Source: Glandiceps talaboti (taxonomy: Eukaryota > Hemichordata > Enteropneusta > Spengelidae). Taken from it: a stretch of DNA of 64,000 nt. The first letter of the stretch is position 1. Each line of letters opens with the position of its first letter. Below, piece after piece: positions 37,251 to 49,190 of this stretch. Under the pieces are notes generated by a model that did no database searches, was not told the DNA's origin, and saw nothing but the letters and a program-made list of their open reading frames with translations. Made by a program: the position numbers and the translations under genes. The stretch is taken from NCBI RefSeq assembly GCF_964340395.1, contig NC_135549.1, positions 11,849,342 through 11,913,341 on the forward strand. Direction: 5' to 3'.

Positions 37251-38749
37251 ACAATGTCAAACATAATTCAAAAATTATTGAATAGAAATATATTAGGTTA
37301 CAGAGGAAAGAAGTAGCTTAGCGTTCGTTTGAAATTGATATAAGTAGTTTTTTAATCCTACACAACCAATTAGGCAAAATGAAACAAAGTATTTGCATGG
37401 GTTCAAATAACGAACTTAGTTTTTTCTTTAATGCCATAGATGTTACAAACAATTCTATGAATTCAATAATTCAATATACGCGCGTATACTGGCAGTCATG
37501 CAATTTGATTGGCAGATTACAGAAGTGAATGGGTTGATTTGTATCCCTTGAAAAAGAACGTATCGTTCAATCTGAAGATATGACCACTGGACCACGTAAT
37601 CACAAAACCTGTTTTCTTGCTACGGCTGCTATTGAAGTAGTTTTATAAGCTACGATTGAGAATGATATCGATTGCATTGTCTGATAGCTAACAAAATCAA
37701 TGGCAGAGCTTTTTCTTTAGAACACTCTCAAAAGAATCAATTCTTATGTCAGTTATAATCCGTTCAGATATAAGCTTACTGATTGGAATTTCCACTGTTG
37801 TGATACTCGTTGTTTCTATTCATTTCCAGAACGAATATAAGTGAACATTGTTCTAAAAGTGAATACTCTCTACAAATAGTGTGTTCAATTCTGACACGAA
37901 AAAATGTAGTTTTATTTGTTTAAGCTTGCAAGTAAAACGAGTTTAATTGAATTGATCGCGAGATAAAAAAACACACGTTATGATGTCGATGTCAACGATG
38001 CACTCTTATCGATATGAAAATCTAACAATATTTTGAAAAACAAACACTGACAGATTCACTTTGTGGTGGAAAAAGTCACGAGTGATTTAGGAATATATCA
38101 TCTGACCGTATCAATTTACCGAATAGTTTATGGAAAGATTTAATTTTCAATGAGTTAAATTCCTGTTAATAATTCTTAAACTTTAATATAGTGTGCATGG
38201 TGGCGCAGCTAGGATATTTTATGCAGCTTATTCTCATCATTCCAAATTTTCGATTGCAAGTTCTCCTGTCGACTCACACCATTTAAATCTTGTAGGAATA
38301 TTATTGGGTTACGAATATAGAATCATTTAACTATGGCATCTCTATCTACTTATTTGTGAGGTAATTTGTCTTGGGGTCGACTCGAAGATGAACTGAAATT
38401 TTAAATTGATTTTGAAGTATATTAATTTGTCTTTTATAAACTGAAAGTAGTATAATGGGGTGACAAGACTCTGATCTTCTTTTTATTTGTGCAGTTCACC
38501 GTGTGTGATGTGATTGTAGTACCCTGACATCTGGTGCTTAGGTTACAGGTTATATCATTCTACCTTATTCATCATTTATAACATTTCACAATCAGGGGTA
38601 GGTAACAAATATTTGTTACGATGGTACAAAAATGGAAGTGCGAGGAATGTGTACATAGTACCACGTACGAGGGGGTTAGCTGCGGATAAAATCTTCATAG
38701 CTACGAACATATAAGTCCTGATTTTACCAGCGTCCATTGTATATTCAAC

Positions 38750-38780
38750 ATGGCGGCAAGTTTGAGTGATACTTGCCAAC
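38750..38780 (+). CDS. Possible first coding exon (gene X, exon 1)
   Basis: ATGGCGGC at 38750 forms both a start codon in fair context (CAAC before ATGG) and a match to the YY1-type AANATGGCGGC motif that often overlaps translation starts of TATA-less genes. The frame reads MAASLSDTCQ and reaches a donor, AAC/GTAAGAATTA, at 38781, leaving the exon in phase 1. The terminal exon at 44551 begins in the matching phase. The pairing would imply a 5.8 kb intron, and other exons between them may have been missed. The evidence is signal-based only. Confidence 0.28.
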
Positions 38781-39576
38781 GTAAGAATTAGTCGATTTCT
38801 GTTTCCAAAAATCGAAAATACTTGTTCATATAGGGAGTGTACCGGAAAGAATCAGTTGATGGACCAACACAGAAAATGTAATTGATCAATTCCACCGTTT
38901 GTGAGAGGAGTTAGCAAAAACCTTTTTCTACCGTGGGGATGTCTTATTCTAAACACATGAACGATCCCAATATAATAGGAATGCCTACACATTAGCATAT
39001 TCCGTACAAGCTGCAACATTACAATATTTAAAGCCAGCCAGTTGACACCTCATTTTTTATCTGATTCTTACACTGTATCCTAATGGAGGGAGTTACTTCA
39101 TGTATGTACATATATGCCAGAATAGAGGATGAACACGCATCTGTTGTTTAATTTATTTGGTATAAATGTTGACGGTTACCTTCCGGGCTTTCGGAAATTT
39201 CAGACTTGTCTGTATAGTCTACATATAGCTTATTTAGTAACGTGCAGTCAGTTCAGAAACAAGGTTTATGGTTTCTCATTTAATCTGCTTCCTTGTAAGT
39301 GTAGTGTTATATTTCGACTGAGCAAGGGCTGATAGCAATTTACTTGACCCTGTCATCGGTTCAAAAGTAATATCCTTTTAGTAAATATATGCCTTTCAGC
39401 GCTGCATTTGTAGAAAAGCATACTGGTGACCTGTAGACATCTAAATAAGATTTCCAAGCTTGTAGAAATGGTCGGTGTTTACACACAATATAATATCGCT
39501 AGTTAATACGTTGTATGAGTAAATTAATAATGCCTTTGTATTTTATTGTTCTGTTTTAAAATGTGCACAAGCATTT
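38781..39576. other. Anonymous sequence, possible intron
   Basis: The plus-strand open frame at 39129-39332 includes an acceptor-like ATTTCAG at 39202 and a poor donor at 39265. I did not accept it as an exon. Confidence 0.35.
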
Positions 39577-39636
39577 TAGCACAACTGTACTGATATTCAG
39601 TAGTGCTATAGGTATGGTGAAATGTATGTGTGTTGG
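39577..39636 (+). repeat. Repeat family A, isolated 5' end (copy 5)
   Basis: TAGCACAACTGTAC (39577-39590) is followed by an inverted partner CAGTAGTGCTA (39598-39608), so the first 32 bp can fold as a hairpin. ATAGGTATGGTGAAATGT then matches copy 1. Modules do not follow. A small region to 39840 has degenerate phrases (CGACAAAATGGCAGCC) shared with the repeat near 30640. Confidence 0.6.
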
Positions 39637-40060
39637 GGTGGGTGGGGTGAAGTCTTTATAAAGTATGGTTTTGAGTTATTAAGCAAACAGTACTTTTTAC
39701 GACAAAATGGCAGCCGTTCATTCAATTTTCATAACGTCTTGAAGCAAAGTCCCATAATATGTCATCTTTGTCTTAGGTTTGAATGAAATCAGCCATGTCT
39801 GTCAGAGCTATGACTGGGCACCGCCTGAAGGGGAGGAGGTAAAAATACCATCGTTTGCATATTTAAAATTCGTATTCAACCACACGTTGCAAAATAGGGT
39901 AAAGTACTCTTAACTGCTTCCAAGACTAGCTCATTCCTCTAGGCTATGTCAATGATGTTTATTTGTTTTAAAGAAGCATTGTGGCATTCTTTAGCGCATA
40001 TTTTCCACTTCATATGATTTGTAGACAATTTTCATTTTCTTAATGGAAAATATATGTATG

Positions 40061-40091
<31 letters not shown>

Positions 40092-42340
40092 GTATATTGT
40101 CACGACATCACAACGTTAGAGGTTTATATATTGACATTTACATGCTTATCACATTACCATGAATAGAACATGTGAATTATTGAAAGTACTGGATTAACTA
40201 CTAAAATTGACATTGTTATTAGAGTTGGAGAATGTGCTTTTACTGTTAATGAATACAATAATATAGTAACTATTATCTGTGACGATTGTCGAAATGTAGG
40301 TAACAGTCAAAACCTCTGCTCTTAAAGTCTCAAAGACAACATTCTATATATGATCGAACAAGCAAAAGAGTAGGAACTTTCTGTCGGAATGTGAACTGCT
40401 ATTAAATGCAGTAGATGGAAAAATAACACAATGTAGGTGGCCAACACGTCCCGGATTCGTAATATATGCGATGTATTCCAGTTTCTTTTCATTTTAATTC
40501 GACTATAATTTCTTTCGACAATAATACAATCGTCACTTCATGAGCAGGCTTGTTCAGTTTTAGCAACGATGTAGCTCTGATGATATTGTGGCTACACAAC
40601 TACGTTGAGTATCTTCAGATTCATTTTATCTCGTATACAGTTAATGACGTCAACAGTGGGATTGAATTGTCCTCGAAGAAAGAATCAAACATTTCCGACG
40701 TCTGTCCAGTGATTTCTTTGAGATAGGCCGAAGCCAGCAACTGATTCATATTTCACACTGTGAATTACTTGACCAACCTGACTATCCAAATATCGTAAAT
40801 CATGGTTACTGTTAAGAACGAATTTTAAAGAGGGCTAATTAAGTACCATTCCATGTTTTCAAATATTCCGTTTGCTTGTCAAATATAATTGAAAAATCAT
40901 GTTGTCAACAATCGTAAGTGGGCTTTCATGCTAACAAATATTGTATTTTCCTTTAGAACTGGATTCCATTACAGTTTTAATGAAATCGTATACATACCGT
41001 TGCAAACTAAAAATATACCGGTTATATACATACGGATGAAAACATCATGGCATATGTTCTGTTTGCTCATGGCAACCAAGTGGCATACGCTATTTTCTAC
41101 AATCTTTCCTCATCTGGCGTCCCTGCATTTCTATCAGTTCCGCTTGACCTAACAAACCCCGATTTTTGCATTAAAATTAGGCTCAATGACATTATTATTT
41201 GAAAATTGAAGATGCTGTACGCGTGGTTTTGACTTGTTTTTCAATCGTTTTCTTTTAAGTTTCCGACAGACCCACCGTCTCAAAGGTCATGTGATGAGAG
41301 TTGTATGAGAAACTAAAATGAGGAAAATTCTGCCCTTTAATTTAGTAGAAATAATATTAAACAAATCAAGGCGATACCGATATCTTTTACAGTCTTTTGT
41401 AATTAGCCTAACAATGTCGAAATCATATACTACTCCGATACATAATTGCCAATGGTGTTATTTCGTCCACATTACAACTGCCATCTTCTCTAGTATAACA
41501 CATTTTATATTGTGTAACATTTTCTATCATTGGCGAGATCGTCTATAATTACGCTATTTTAAATAATGTTCCCCTCATTTTCGCCATGGTTACAAAGGGT
41601 AAACATCTATCAAGGTTCCGAGGGGAAGCGAGTTAATATCTTCCTCCATGTTGCACACGTCTCACTTTGAAGGTAAGCCACGACGGCGTATCCTCGCTAA
41701 GTTTTATATCACAGTGGGTCACTTTAGATTGAGATCACACACATTTTATTGCGGTATGCAGTATTAAATTTAATGCATAGTCTGGATCACTCTGATTCAT
41801 GGTTACTGCTGAGGTCGAGAGATATGACTTTTAGCTGTACACTCAGTGCAATTTATCATTAAAGATAAACCCAAGGCAAATAACTTTAATTTCCATCTTT
41901 ACATGTTTACGATCTTCCATTGGTGTCTATGGCAACAAAGTGTTGACGGGTATTAGCTCATTATATCTGTAGATTTCCTAATGGCAAATTGTGTCGTAAT
42001 CACATTGAACAGCGAGTGTGAATTTTGAAATCTGATTTTATAAGTGACTGAGAATAGGCTGAGTATAGTATGGTCATTAGCTCAGACGATGGTATTCACT
42101 CAATATGATTTACATGTCGACTGTGTATGAGCTGGAGCTGAATTATGTTGCAAAATAAACCAATAATCAATACCGACGTGTATATGGACATTTATAATTA
42201 TATGGTGATAAGACGGTAAGATTTAGAATCTTGTCCATAATCTTATTCATAACAGTATGGCAACCAGATTTGTCACAAAATATATATAATCACCTCATCT
42301 AATCCCAGTCTTCAGCGCCAGTTGTCAAAATCAAACTATT
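39637..42340. other. Anonymous sequence, possible intron of gene X
   Basis: A TA/TG microsatellite lies at 40054-40097. Plus-strand open frames at 40889-41152 and 41318-41548 have no recognisable motif. A donor-like GAAG/GTAAGC occurs at 41672 without an acceptable exon before it. Confidence 0.35.
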
Positions 42341-42591
42341 TTATTTACTTATTATTTATTTATTAACCATCCAACAGGCATTGCCCAATAACAGGACGAA
42401 AGTTCAGTGTTAATGCAGGAGGAAACCGGAGTACCCGGGGAAAACCTGCGTTGTTCGGTAGAGTCAAACTGAACTACACTCTTCTTACTTACAGCTTGGT
42501 AAATTTAATCAAACCCAGCCGACTGGCGGGTTCGAACCCAGGCTGCAGAGGTAAGAGGCGTTCGAGCTAACCGCTCGGCCACCGACAACCC
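42341..42591 (-). mobile_element. tRNA-derived SINE 1 (complete-looking)
   Basis: On the minus strand the 5' end GGGTTGTCGGTGGCCGAGCG is a tRNA-Ser/Leu-like head. The A box TGGCCGAGCGGTTAGC is at 42566-42581 and the B box GGGTTCGAACCC at 42528-42539, forming an internal RNA polymerase III promoter. The central body contains GGGTACTCCGGTTTCCTCC (within 42414-42437), a phrase shared by widespread animal SINE central domains. I believe it belongs to the Nin or Meta type but cannot verify which. The 3' tail is TTAA followed by AATAAATAA-like units. Target-site duplications were not obvious. Confidence 0.85.
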
Positions 42592-43571
42592 AATTTCGTA
42601 TCTATCACAGATATGTTGGGGTTATCGAACATCAGAACCGTGACAGTGACAAGGTGACAAAAAGGGGACAATGTGCAACGCATGAATGCATAATTCTGGT
42701 TCTCATATCATGTTACACTGAATGGCGACCATATCAGTGAAAGAGACACAGAATTCAAGTGTCTACTCCGATATAATCTGATGATGCATTTCAATTGTTA
42801 TCACTGGATTTAACGTTGACATTAACATTTAAGGTCAGAATGCCGAAACCAAGCCATTTCATGCATTTGACTTAGTAATTAAGCAACCAATTAAAGGGTT
42901 GTATTTTCATCAAATAATTCCTGTATTTTTTCGCACTGTACAAACATTTGTAATGTCTCTAGAGTTGGATATGGTAGGTAGTAAGGTATGCGGGCAAATG
43001 GATTAAAGAAAGATATTCCAGGTAGGCGGTAAGGTCAGTAGGAAAGTCTGGGTAGGACGAATGTATGGATTTATATTACTTGTTACGAATAGAAAGAAAG
43101 TAGAGAGAAGAGGGAGAAAGTGAAAACACATCTTGTATATATATATATATGCATGTAGATAGGGATAACCAATAAAATAGTTTTAGTATGATTCAAATTG
43201 CAAAACCTGTTATCTGATGGTCACATAGGAAGGTTATGAGCCTGACTGTGCCCGGGGTGGGTAATTAAGGTAAGAGAAACTGCATCTATGATACGGTCGA
43301 TAACATGATTTATTGTTGATCGCAAACTTAGTAGTTGTTGTCGCCATATAGAGATATATTCTAGACATATGTGGCAGACATAATTAGTACCACCAGATAG
43401 AAATTCATCTATGTAATTTTAATTAGTGGAGTGCTGAGGGTCTCTAAGAATGCAGAAGTGATTTTTAAGTGCCCAATTCAAGACGATTCGTGTTGATTAC
43501 TCCTGATTGCTATCGGATACCGTGTTTCTTGTATAAAGGCCATCATTGGAACACCTGTGTCTACATTGCAG
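42592..43571. other. Anonymous sequence, possible intron of gene X
   Basis: A short (TA) run lies at 43136-43152, with nearby GGTAGG-rich sequence (42970-43065). No gene is seen. Confidence 0.35.
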
Positions 43572-43701
43572 TACATGGAAAATAACAACCTCATTAGATG
43601 TATATGTAGGGTCGACTCTGCCTGTTATGTCATGGATAAATCGTTGGACAAAGGATACCTATGTAGAAGACCGTTTACTTGAAGCAAATCTTGCAAACAC
43701 A
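43572..43701 (+). CDS. Possible internal exon, unknown protein
   Basis: The acceptor is TCTACATTGCAG and the donor is ACA/GTCAGT. The 130 bp between are open in a frame that stays open over 76 codons (43546-43773), with protein-like composition (VYVGSTLPVMSWINRW). If the donor is right the exon ends in phase 0. That does not join the terminal exon at 44551 (which needs a phase 1 predecessor), so it is either a different gene, wrong in its boundary, or separated by another exon. Confidence 0.22.
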
Positions 43702-44436
43702 GTCAGTGTCTTCATGTTGGAAATTGATATGTTTTCATATTTGTCATCACTAGTGTCAAATGTTTCAGCATGATAAAGACAACAAAATGTCGACAAGACG
43801 TTGGTTTTTTGTTTCTTTACTTGCCTTCAAAGGTTTCAAGGTGATTGATCCGAATTATATTCACGTCAAAGTTTTATAGATAAAACATGCCCACCAATCT
43901 AATAAATGGTTTGATTTTGTGTATGACCCGCTTGGTATCAAATTACCAATAAACTTTATTACCATGTATAAGTATTATTGCCCTGCTTTTAACTACAGGC
44001 GCGGCGTTGCACTGAGACAACTACGTCTTGATCTGTTTCTTTATTATGAGATATTTGACTACTATAATCATGGAATATCAATAAGTACGGCCTGGATTTA
44101 CAATCAAACATACACTCCTTCTACTTCCCTTGTATGGTCTGTCAGACAAACGTCGTATTTCCGAAAGGCAAATGTTGCAGCTATGTTTACTATTTATATG
44201 CACATTTCCGTCGTTTTATGATAAAATAAAAAAAATGATTATCACTTCACAGTTGTTAGGATACATACTAACCAAATACAGAAGTTACTGTAGTACATTG
44301 TACGTGATGGTCAGGCATAAACCAGTGTTTGAAGCTGGCTTGACCGTCTGTCATGTTTTGGTAATCTTGTGATATCTAATCCATTAACTATTTATCAGCA
44401 ATACAAAATTAAATATCATTGGATGTCACTGTCAAA

Positions 44437-44439
<3 letters not shown>
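43702..44439. other. Anonymous sequence with a 100-codon open frame
   Basis: The plus-strand frame 43919-44221 contains an acceptor-like TTTTAACTACAG at 43998 followed by varied sequence (ALRQLRLDLFLYYEIF). I found no acceptable donor, so it is not called as an exon. Confidence 0.3.

Positions 44440-44523
<84 letters not shown>
44440..44523. repeat. (AT)n microsatellite
   Basis: About 42 perfect AT units, ending only 27 bp before the acceptor of the possible terminal exon at 44551. Confidence 0.97.
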
Positions 44524-44524
<1 letters not shown>

Positions 44525-44550
44525 CTACTTTCCTATGTATGTTGGTACAG

Positions 44551-44693
44551 TAACATTCCTAAATCATCGAGTTGAATTGAAAATTCGTGATGCCATTGTT
44601 CAGCAACATGTCAACAAAACATTTGTCCAAAGACCAACGTACGTTGGTGGAGGGGCTATGATAAGTTGGCTGATTGAAAATGAACAATATTAA
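44551..44693 (+). CDS. Possible terminal coding exon (gene X, last exon)
   Basis: After CTATGTATGTTGGTACAG a frame beginning with two bases of a split codon is open for 46 codons to TAA at 44691-44693. The residues look like a real soluble protein end, for example VELKIRDAIVQQHV, then FVQRPTYVGGGAMISWLIEN. I do not recognise the family; the final part faintly recalls helix 2 of DEP domains, which I would not rely on. AATAAA at 44811-44816 lies 118 bp after the stop. The start phase matches the possible first exon at 38750-38780, although further exons may lie between. The 5' boundary is uncertain because the frame is open further left into the AT repeat. Confidence 0.38.
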
Positions 44694-44810
44694 TCTCTCC
44701 TCCACTGTCTATGATTAATCTAATGGCTATGATGGTTTTTGAAACCAACAACTGCATAGAGTGTTGACTTTCTTTACTTCTCGTCCATGTCAGAGAATTA
44801 GATGTCATTC

Positions 44811-44816
44811 AATAAA
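44811..44816 (+). promoter_or_regulatory. Polyadenylation signal AATAAA for gene X
   Basis: A canonical hexamer 118 bp downstream of the stop codon of the possible terminal exon. A GT-rich element is not obvious after it. Confidence 0.3.
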
Positions 44817-44839
44817 GTAAATTTTGATGGTCAATACCC

Positions 44840-46444
44840 CTGGAAAATTACCCAAATCAAGTGTATCAACCCTGGCCCGGGCAGCCGGTCACAAATGAAT
44901 CTACCCTGCGCGAGCTTATGGGCTTTGCCTAGTTATGATATTATAAGAATATAATAGTTTCTGGCAAAATGTGAACGCAGGATGAAATAAAGTCAGCCCG
45001 ACTACGTCAGTGTTGGACATTCTTGAACTTTCAAAACACATTGTGTATATTTGTTTAGTAGCTCAATCTGTTCATTATATCTAACAAATGCCTACTTGCC
45101 ATACTGTTAACATACGTTTTCTGTTGTCATTGCAAGGCATGATGTTCACACGAGTATACTATGTGGCTTGATGGAGGGAGGGACGATCCTACCACAGTGT
45201 TGCAGGTACCCAAACAGATTTGGTTTTGAGTCGGGTTTTTTACACATATTACAACAGATTTAGGTTTATTATGACTGCTGGAATTTATCTTTGCTGCATA
45301 TAAAAAGGTCCTTGTGGTATTGACTTTACTTGTGCTGAATCATACATTACTGAACCATAATTTGTCAGAATTCAAACCTGTTAATATTCAGTCATAATAT
45401 ATGAGCGATTCGTGGCATATTTTAGTATTTGTAAACGAACATGTGAGGGAACCCCGATAACGAAATCGTCTGTATAGTTACAACACCGAAATACGATCAT
45501 GCTTGATGTCATTGAAGACATGCATCAACAGTTACATTATTGTCATCTAAGAGTAGAGCACATAGGTTTTATATGACTATTCACCCAGGTTACAGAAGTT
45601 ATACAGCTTGTACCAGTGTAAGTCTTCCCATTCTATCTCCTACATTTGTTTCCGACAAATGCATATGTGAACGTTTTATTTTTATTAATATAAAACATGT
45701 TTTAAGTTTTTAATAGTCAGTCGAACATGTTTTCCTGACAAAGTGACATGTGACATATATCATCACAGAGGCACTTATGAAATATGATGCCATACCAAGT
45801 ACACATGTCCTTGAAAGTTTTGAACATATTGTATACTCATGTAATTATATTTCAAGAGTATTTATTTTACCATTAGCGATAATGGTAGCATTTCAGTAAA
45901 TCTGTTTTCACTCAAAGACATATCAAGTCTGAATATTCGAGTGTGTTAACACCATATACTGACAGGGTCAACAACGAAGAAACGTTTTGTACATGTCAAC
46001 TGTTCAACACCGTCGCAGATACATAGACATTGTTTAAAATGAAAATGGCGAAACAAGTGCACCATAAATTGTCTTTGATAGTAGCTTAACCTTCACATCA
46101 CAAGACAGCCTGATACAATTAAAATTATATAAACTTTTCATCAGTCAAATGCAATCACTCCGAGGCTTAAATTATTTCACGTGCATATACCACTTTCAAC
46201 TGCTATAATATCAGATTAACTGTTAACTGAAAATTGTCGTGGGATAAGCAAACCTCTCTCTTTGGAAGTATTGCTGCGAGAAGATCCAAGACGGCAATTA
46301 AACATCAATTATTAGACAATACGGATGAATTGTAATATACACTTCATCGGACAGCACTGACCATTTTGATATTCTATTCCAAGCTCTTAATGTTTTTCGA
46401 ACTCCAGGGCAACTCAACCGAATAGAACTTCGACCAAAACTTAC
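44840..46444. other. Anonymous sequence between two possible convergent genes
   Basis: A small GC-rich patch (44875-44935, CCCTGGCCCGGGCAGCCGG) stands out. It could be a repeat fragment or a regulatory patch. On the minus strand the frame of the exon at 46445 continues past its donor to a stop at 46298, so a retained-intron terminal form is possible. Confidence 0.35.
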
Positions 46445-46564
46445 GTTTTGTCTTGTGCTCAATCCCGACTTGATTATGTTATCGTGTGACACCCATTGGT
46501 TCACAGTGAGTGTACGATAGAGTAGTCCAATTAAAATATGAACGTGACCATCTTGTGAGATAAG
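46445..46564 (-). CDS. Possible internal exon (gene Y), 120 bp
   Basis: The acceptor is TAATATATTTTAG and the donor is AAC/GTAAGT. The 120 bp between are open and symmetric (phase 0 to phase 0). The start phase is the one required by the upstream exon at 47218-47384. The peptide includes DGHVHILIGLLYRTLTV and ends STRQN. Reading straight through the donor gives 49 further open codons to a stop at 46298. I do not recognise the protein. Confidence 0.4.
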
Positions 46565-47217
46565 CTAAAATATATTATAATATATGGCATTTGCAGCAAG
46601 CAATGAGACAGTGGAAATTGTGGCCATATAGCATTACATTTTCACAAATCTTGCATGTCTGCAGGGTGAGATAAGTAGTGTTTGACGTATTGATTCCGTG
46701 CTCTTTTATATCGGCGTGCATTAGGTAGAATGGTTTCTGGATCAGGTTTGAATATTAATTTTGAAGAGCGTTAGAAAATACGCACTGCTAGTCTTATAAA
46801 GCAAATGTCGTTTCCGATAACACGTTGCCTCCTAAATATCCGAGAGATTATAATCACGATGTCTACCATCCCGTCGTCTTTCATCTCCATGTTATCTCTC
46901 ATGAACGAGTTAACATATTTCAAATCCCAAACTCAGTCTGTTCCATGCCCCTATTAATGTTAATTGTCTATCAAATTGTAACGATATGACATATTCTGTT
47001 TCAGTAGCCAGGGTGGAGTTTAGGATGTAGAGTGTCCTCCTGTATATACTTTATTAATATGAGAACTAGAATTTTAACCAATACTTTCACATATATGCTG
47101 GGAGCTTTCGACTGCAAACTGTCAGTCTTGCTAACTCTTCATTAATATAGGTTATCACAATCAGTTTTGTACTGACGGAAATGACGATGATATGAGGATA
47201 TAAGCTAGTTTACTTAC
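46565..47217 (-). other. Possible intron of gene Y (653 bp)
   Basis: Bounded by GTAAGT at the 5' side (minus strand) and TTTTAG at the 3' side. No repeat element is recognised inside. Confidence 0.35.
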
Positions 47218-47384
47218 CCCGCGTTTTCCACAATTATCAAAAACCAGGTGATGTTCTGGCAGAGCACGCTGAATGCATATTGTACTGAACTCACTGATGT
47301 TTGCTATCGTTGTGGCCGTAGTAAGACGAACTTTCTCTAGGAATACGAGACTCTGCGGGGTGGTCACAGCGTCAGCAGTAGATT
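47218..47384 (-). CDS. Possible internal exon (gene Y), 167 bp
   Basis: This is the best exon-like stretch in the window. On the minus strand, TTATTTCATTTAG precedes it and GGG/GTAAGT follows it, a near-consensus donor. It is open for 55 codons in one frame after two bases of a split codon and ends in phase 0. The peptide has varied composition, including SLVFLEKVRLTTATTIANI and EHHLVFDNCGKRG, with two cysteines. No signal peptide or membrane segment is visible in this fragment and no family is recognised. The preceding exon should end in phase 1 and was not identified with confidence in 47385-48300. Confidence 0.45.
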
Positions 47385-49190
47385 CTAAATGAAATAAGAA
47401 GTAAAGACCAGGAAGAGTTCATTTGTACGGGGGTGGCGAAATACCCTGGGTGGTGACAACGTATTTAAAAGTCATTAATATAGAAGTCATCATGATGGAG
47501 TTTCCATTTTCAGGCTAATCCAACTTATTCGCTTAAAAGCTTTAGTGTGAGTAAGCAAGAAAGCATGGAATATACATCATGCTAAGACTGAGTGACTGCA
47601 CACGGAATGACCAATGATGAAACATGCCACTTTTTTTTTCTGGTGATCCATTATTATAACATATCTGTTTCAGCTCCTACGTTTTTATGTATGCCATTCA
47701 TCGACAGCAAAATAATGTTAAAACTTGACGATGAATAATTTCAGTCAAATTGCGGATACCAGGCAATTGCTAGTTAAAGTAAGCGACAGATTGTGCAACG
47801 ATACATGGAATGGAATATTTCATGCACAGATACACAAGCCGTGACCTTTTGATAAATAATATACAGGCGATCACAGAAAACTTAACAATAAGGGTTACTA
47901 TTTTTCACAACAGCTTGTTCCGTTGAAAAGCTTATGCTGTCGTGGCTTTCAAATCTATTTTTAATGTTGTTTGTTATAAGTATAATGCCACATCATTCAG
48001 TGCTAAATCTTTGCTAGTTCGATCCCTAAGTCAAAAGTGTATTGCATCTCCAGAGGGATACTTATCCTTACAATTCAAGAAACACAACCGTTACGCCCGT
48101 CAAAGTGGTCGCACTATATAAAGAATGTGGCTGTGATATTATTTGTCTTCAGTGACGGCTTATCGGAATCACCAATTTCACTACACAATAGAGGTCATAC
48201 TATCTACTGATACTATGAAAAACTGCCTATTGTACACGTGATTTAACAACAGATACATCTAGACCAGCGTTGCTATCACTTTGTCAACATGTAGTTAATT
48301 ATAGCATAATTCACGGCTCAGAGGAATCAATACATGTTGGTTTCTCGTGCAGGAAACATGTACCTGAAATGCGAAACAGACTGTTGGGGTTGAAACCTTT
48401 TAAATGTTGGCACGCAATGAATGAGTGTATGCGCATGTCGTTCATTTCCTTGGCATTTGATCGTTTAGTTAAATTGTGCTCTATGCACACACTATGTGCA
48501 TGTTATAGTACATGCTTAATTTTGATACCCAAATAGAGGGAAACCCTTAACACCATTACCGTAATTTGAGTGACACATCAGGCTTTTGCTATAATATACG
48601 CCCACAATATTGGTTACAAAGGAAGAGAAATTAAGTTTGATCAATACGCATGCATGCTAGTGTCATTCATATTTATTTTTGTATGTCGACATGTAGAAAG
48701 GGTTATATTTGTGCCAAAGTGACGGGTTTTAAAGGATGCATTCTCTCATCGTGACGTAACAAGATACGGAAGCAGGAATCAGGCACGTGTAGATGGTTTG
48801 TGTCTAAACACTGTGCGCTTGGTATACCTTGGTAACACAATTACATGTTCCTTGACTTCAGCTACCGACTTTCAATTTCACAGGAATGTGTTTATAACTG
48901 TATTCACTCGTCAATGACGTAATATTGTACCTTCAACGTATAGTCATGACAGGTTAGAGTATGACAGGGTTGCAACCTTACAAAGCCAACGAGCAGTGTT
49001 CGTTGTCGACATGATGAAATGCTATTTCGAAAGCAGTAAATCCAATACTTTCATTAATAATTCGTTTCGATGTTGTAATGCAATCACCGTTACAGTACTG
49101 TAATGGTCGACATGATAGGATGTAATAGTATACTGAATGGCGAAAGACTGAAGAAGAATATTCGACAAGCTTCCATAACCTTTAGTAGTC
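47385..49190. other. Anonymous sequence upstream of gene Y exons
   Basis: No convincing further exon was found. The open frame at 48270-48536 (plus) has no recognisable motif. Confidence 0.35.

Larger units (their letters stand above)
35887..38749. other. Anonymous sequence with simple repeats
   Basis: It holds a C/A-rich tract ending in (CAAA)n at 36283-36371 and a perfect (GAT)n run at 37213-37250. Open frames (36652-36945 minus, 36916-37143 plus) have no recognisable motif. The segment 38570-38749 is less AT-rich and would be the promoter region of the possible exon that starts at 38750. Confidence 0.4.

Noticed and set aside
42528-42591. Genuine tRNA-Ser or tRNA-Leu gene
   Set aside because: The A and B boxes are there, but the 3' acceptor arm is replaced by a SINE body and an AT tail, so it is a SINE head and not a functional tRNA gene.
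43919-44221. 100-codon plus-strand open frame with acceptor-like TTTTAACTACAG
   Set aside because: No acceptable donor or stop context and no family resemblance; kept only as a note in the interval entry.
45138-45205. Plus-strand stretch between CATTGCAAG and GCAG/GTACCC
   Set aside because: It is short, has no adjacent exon, and lies downstream of a proposed terminal exon and polyadenylation signal.
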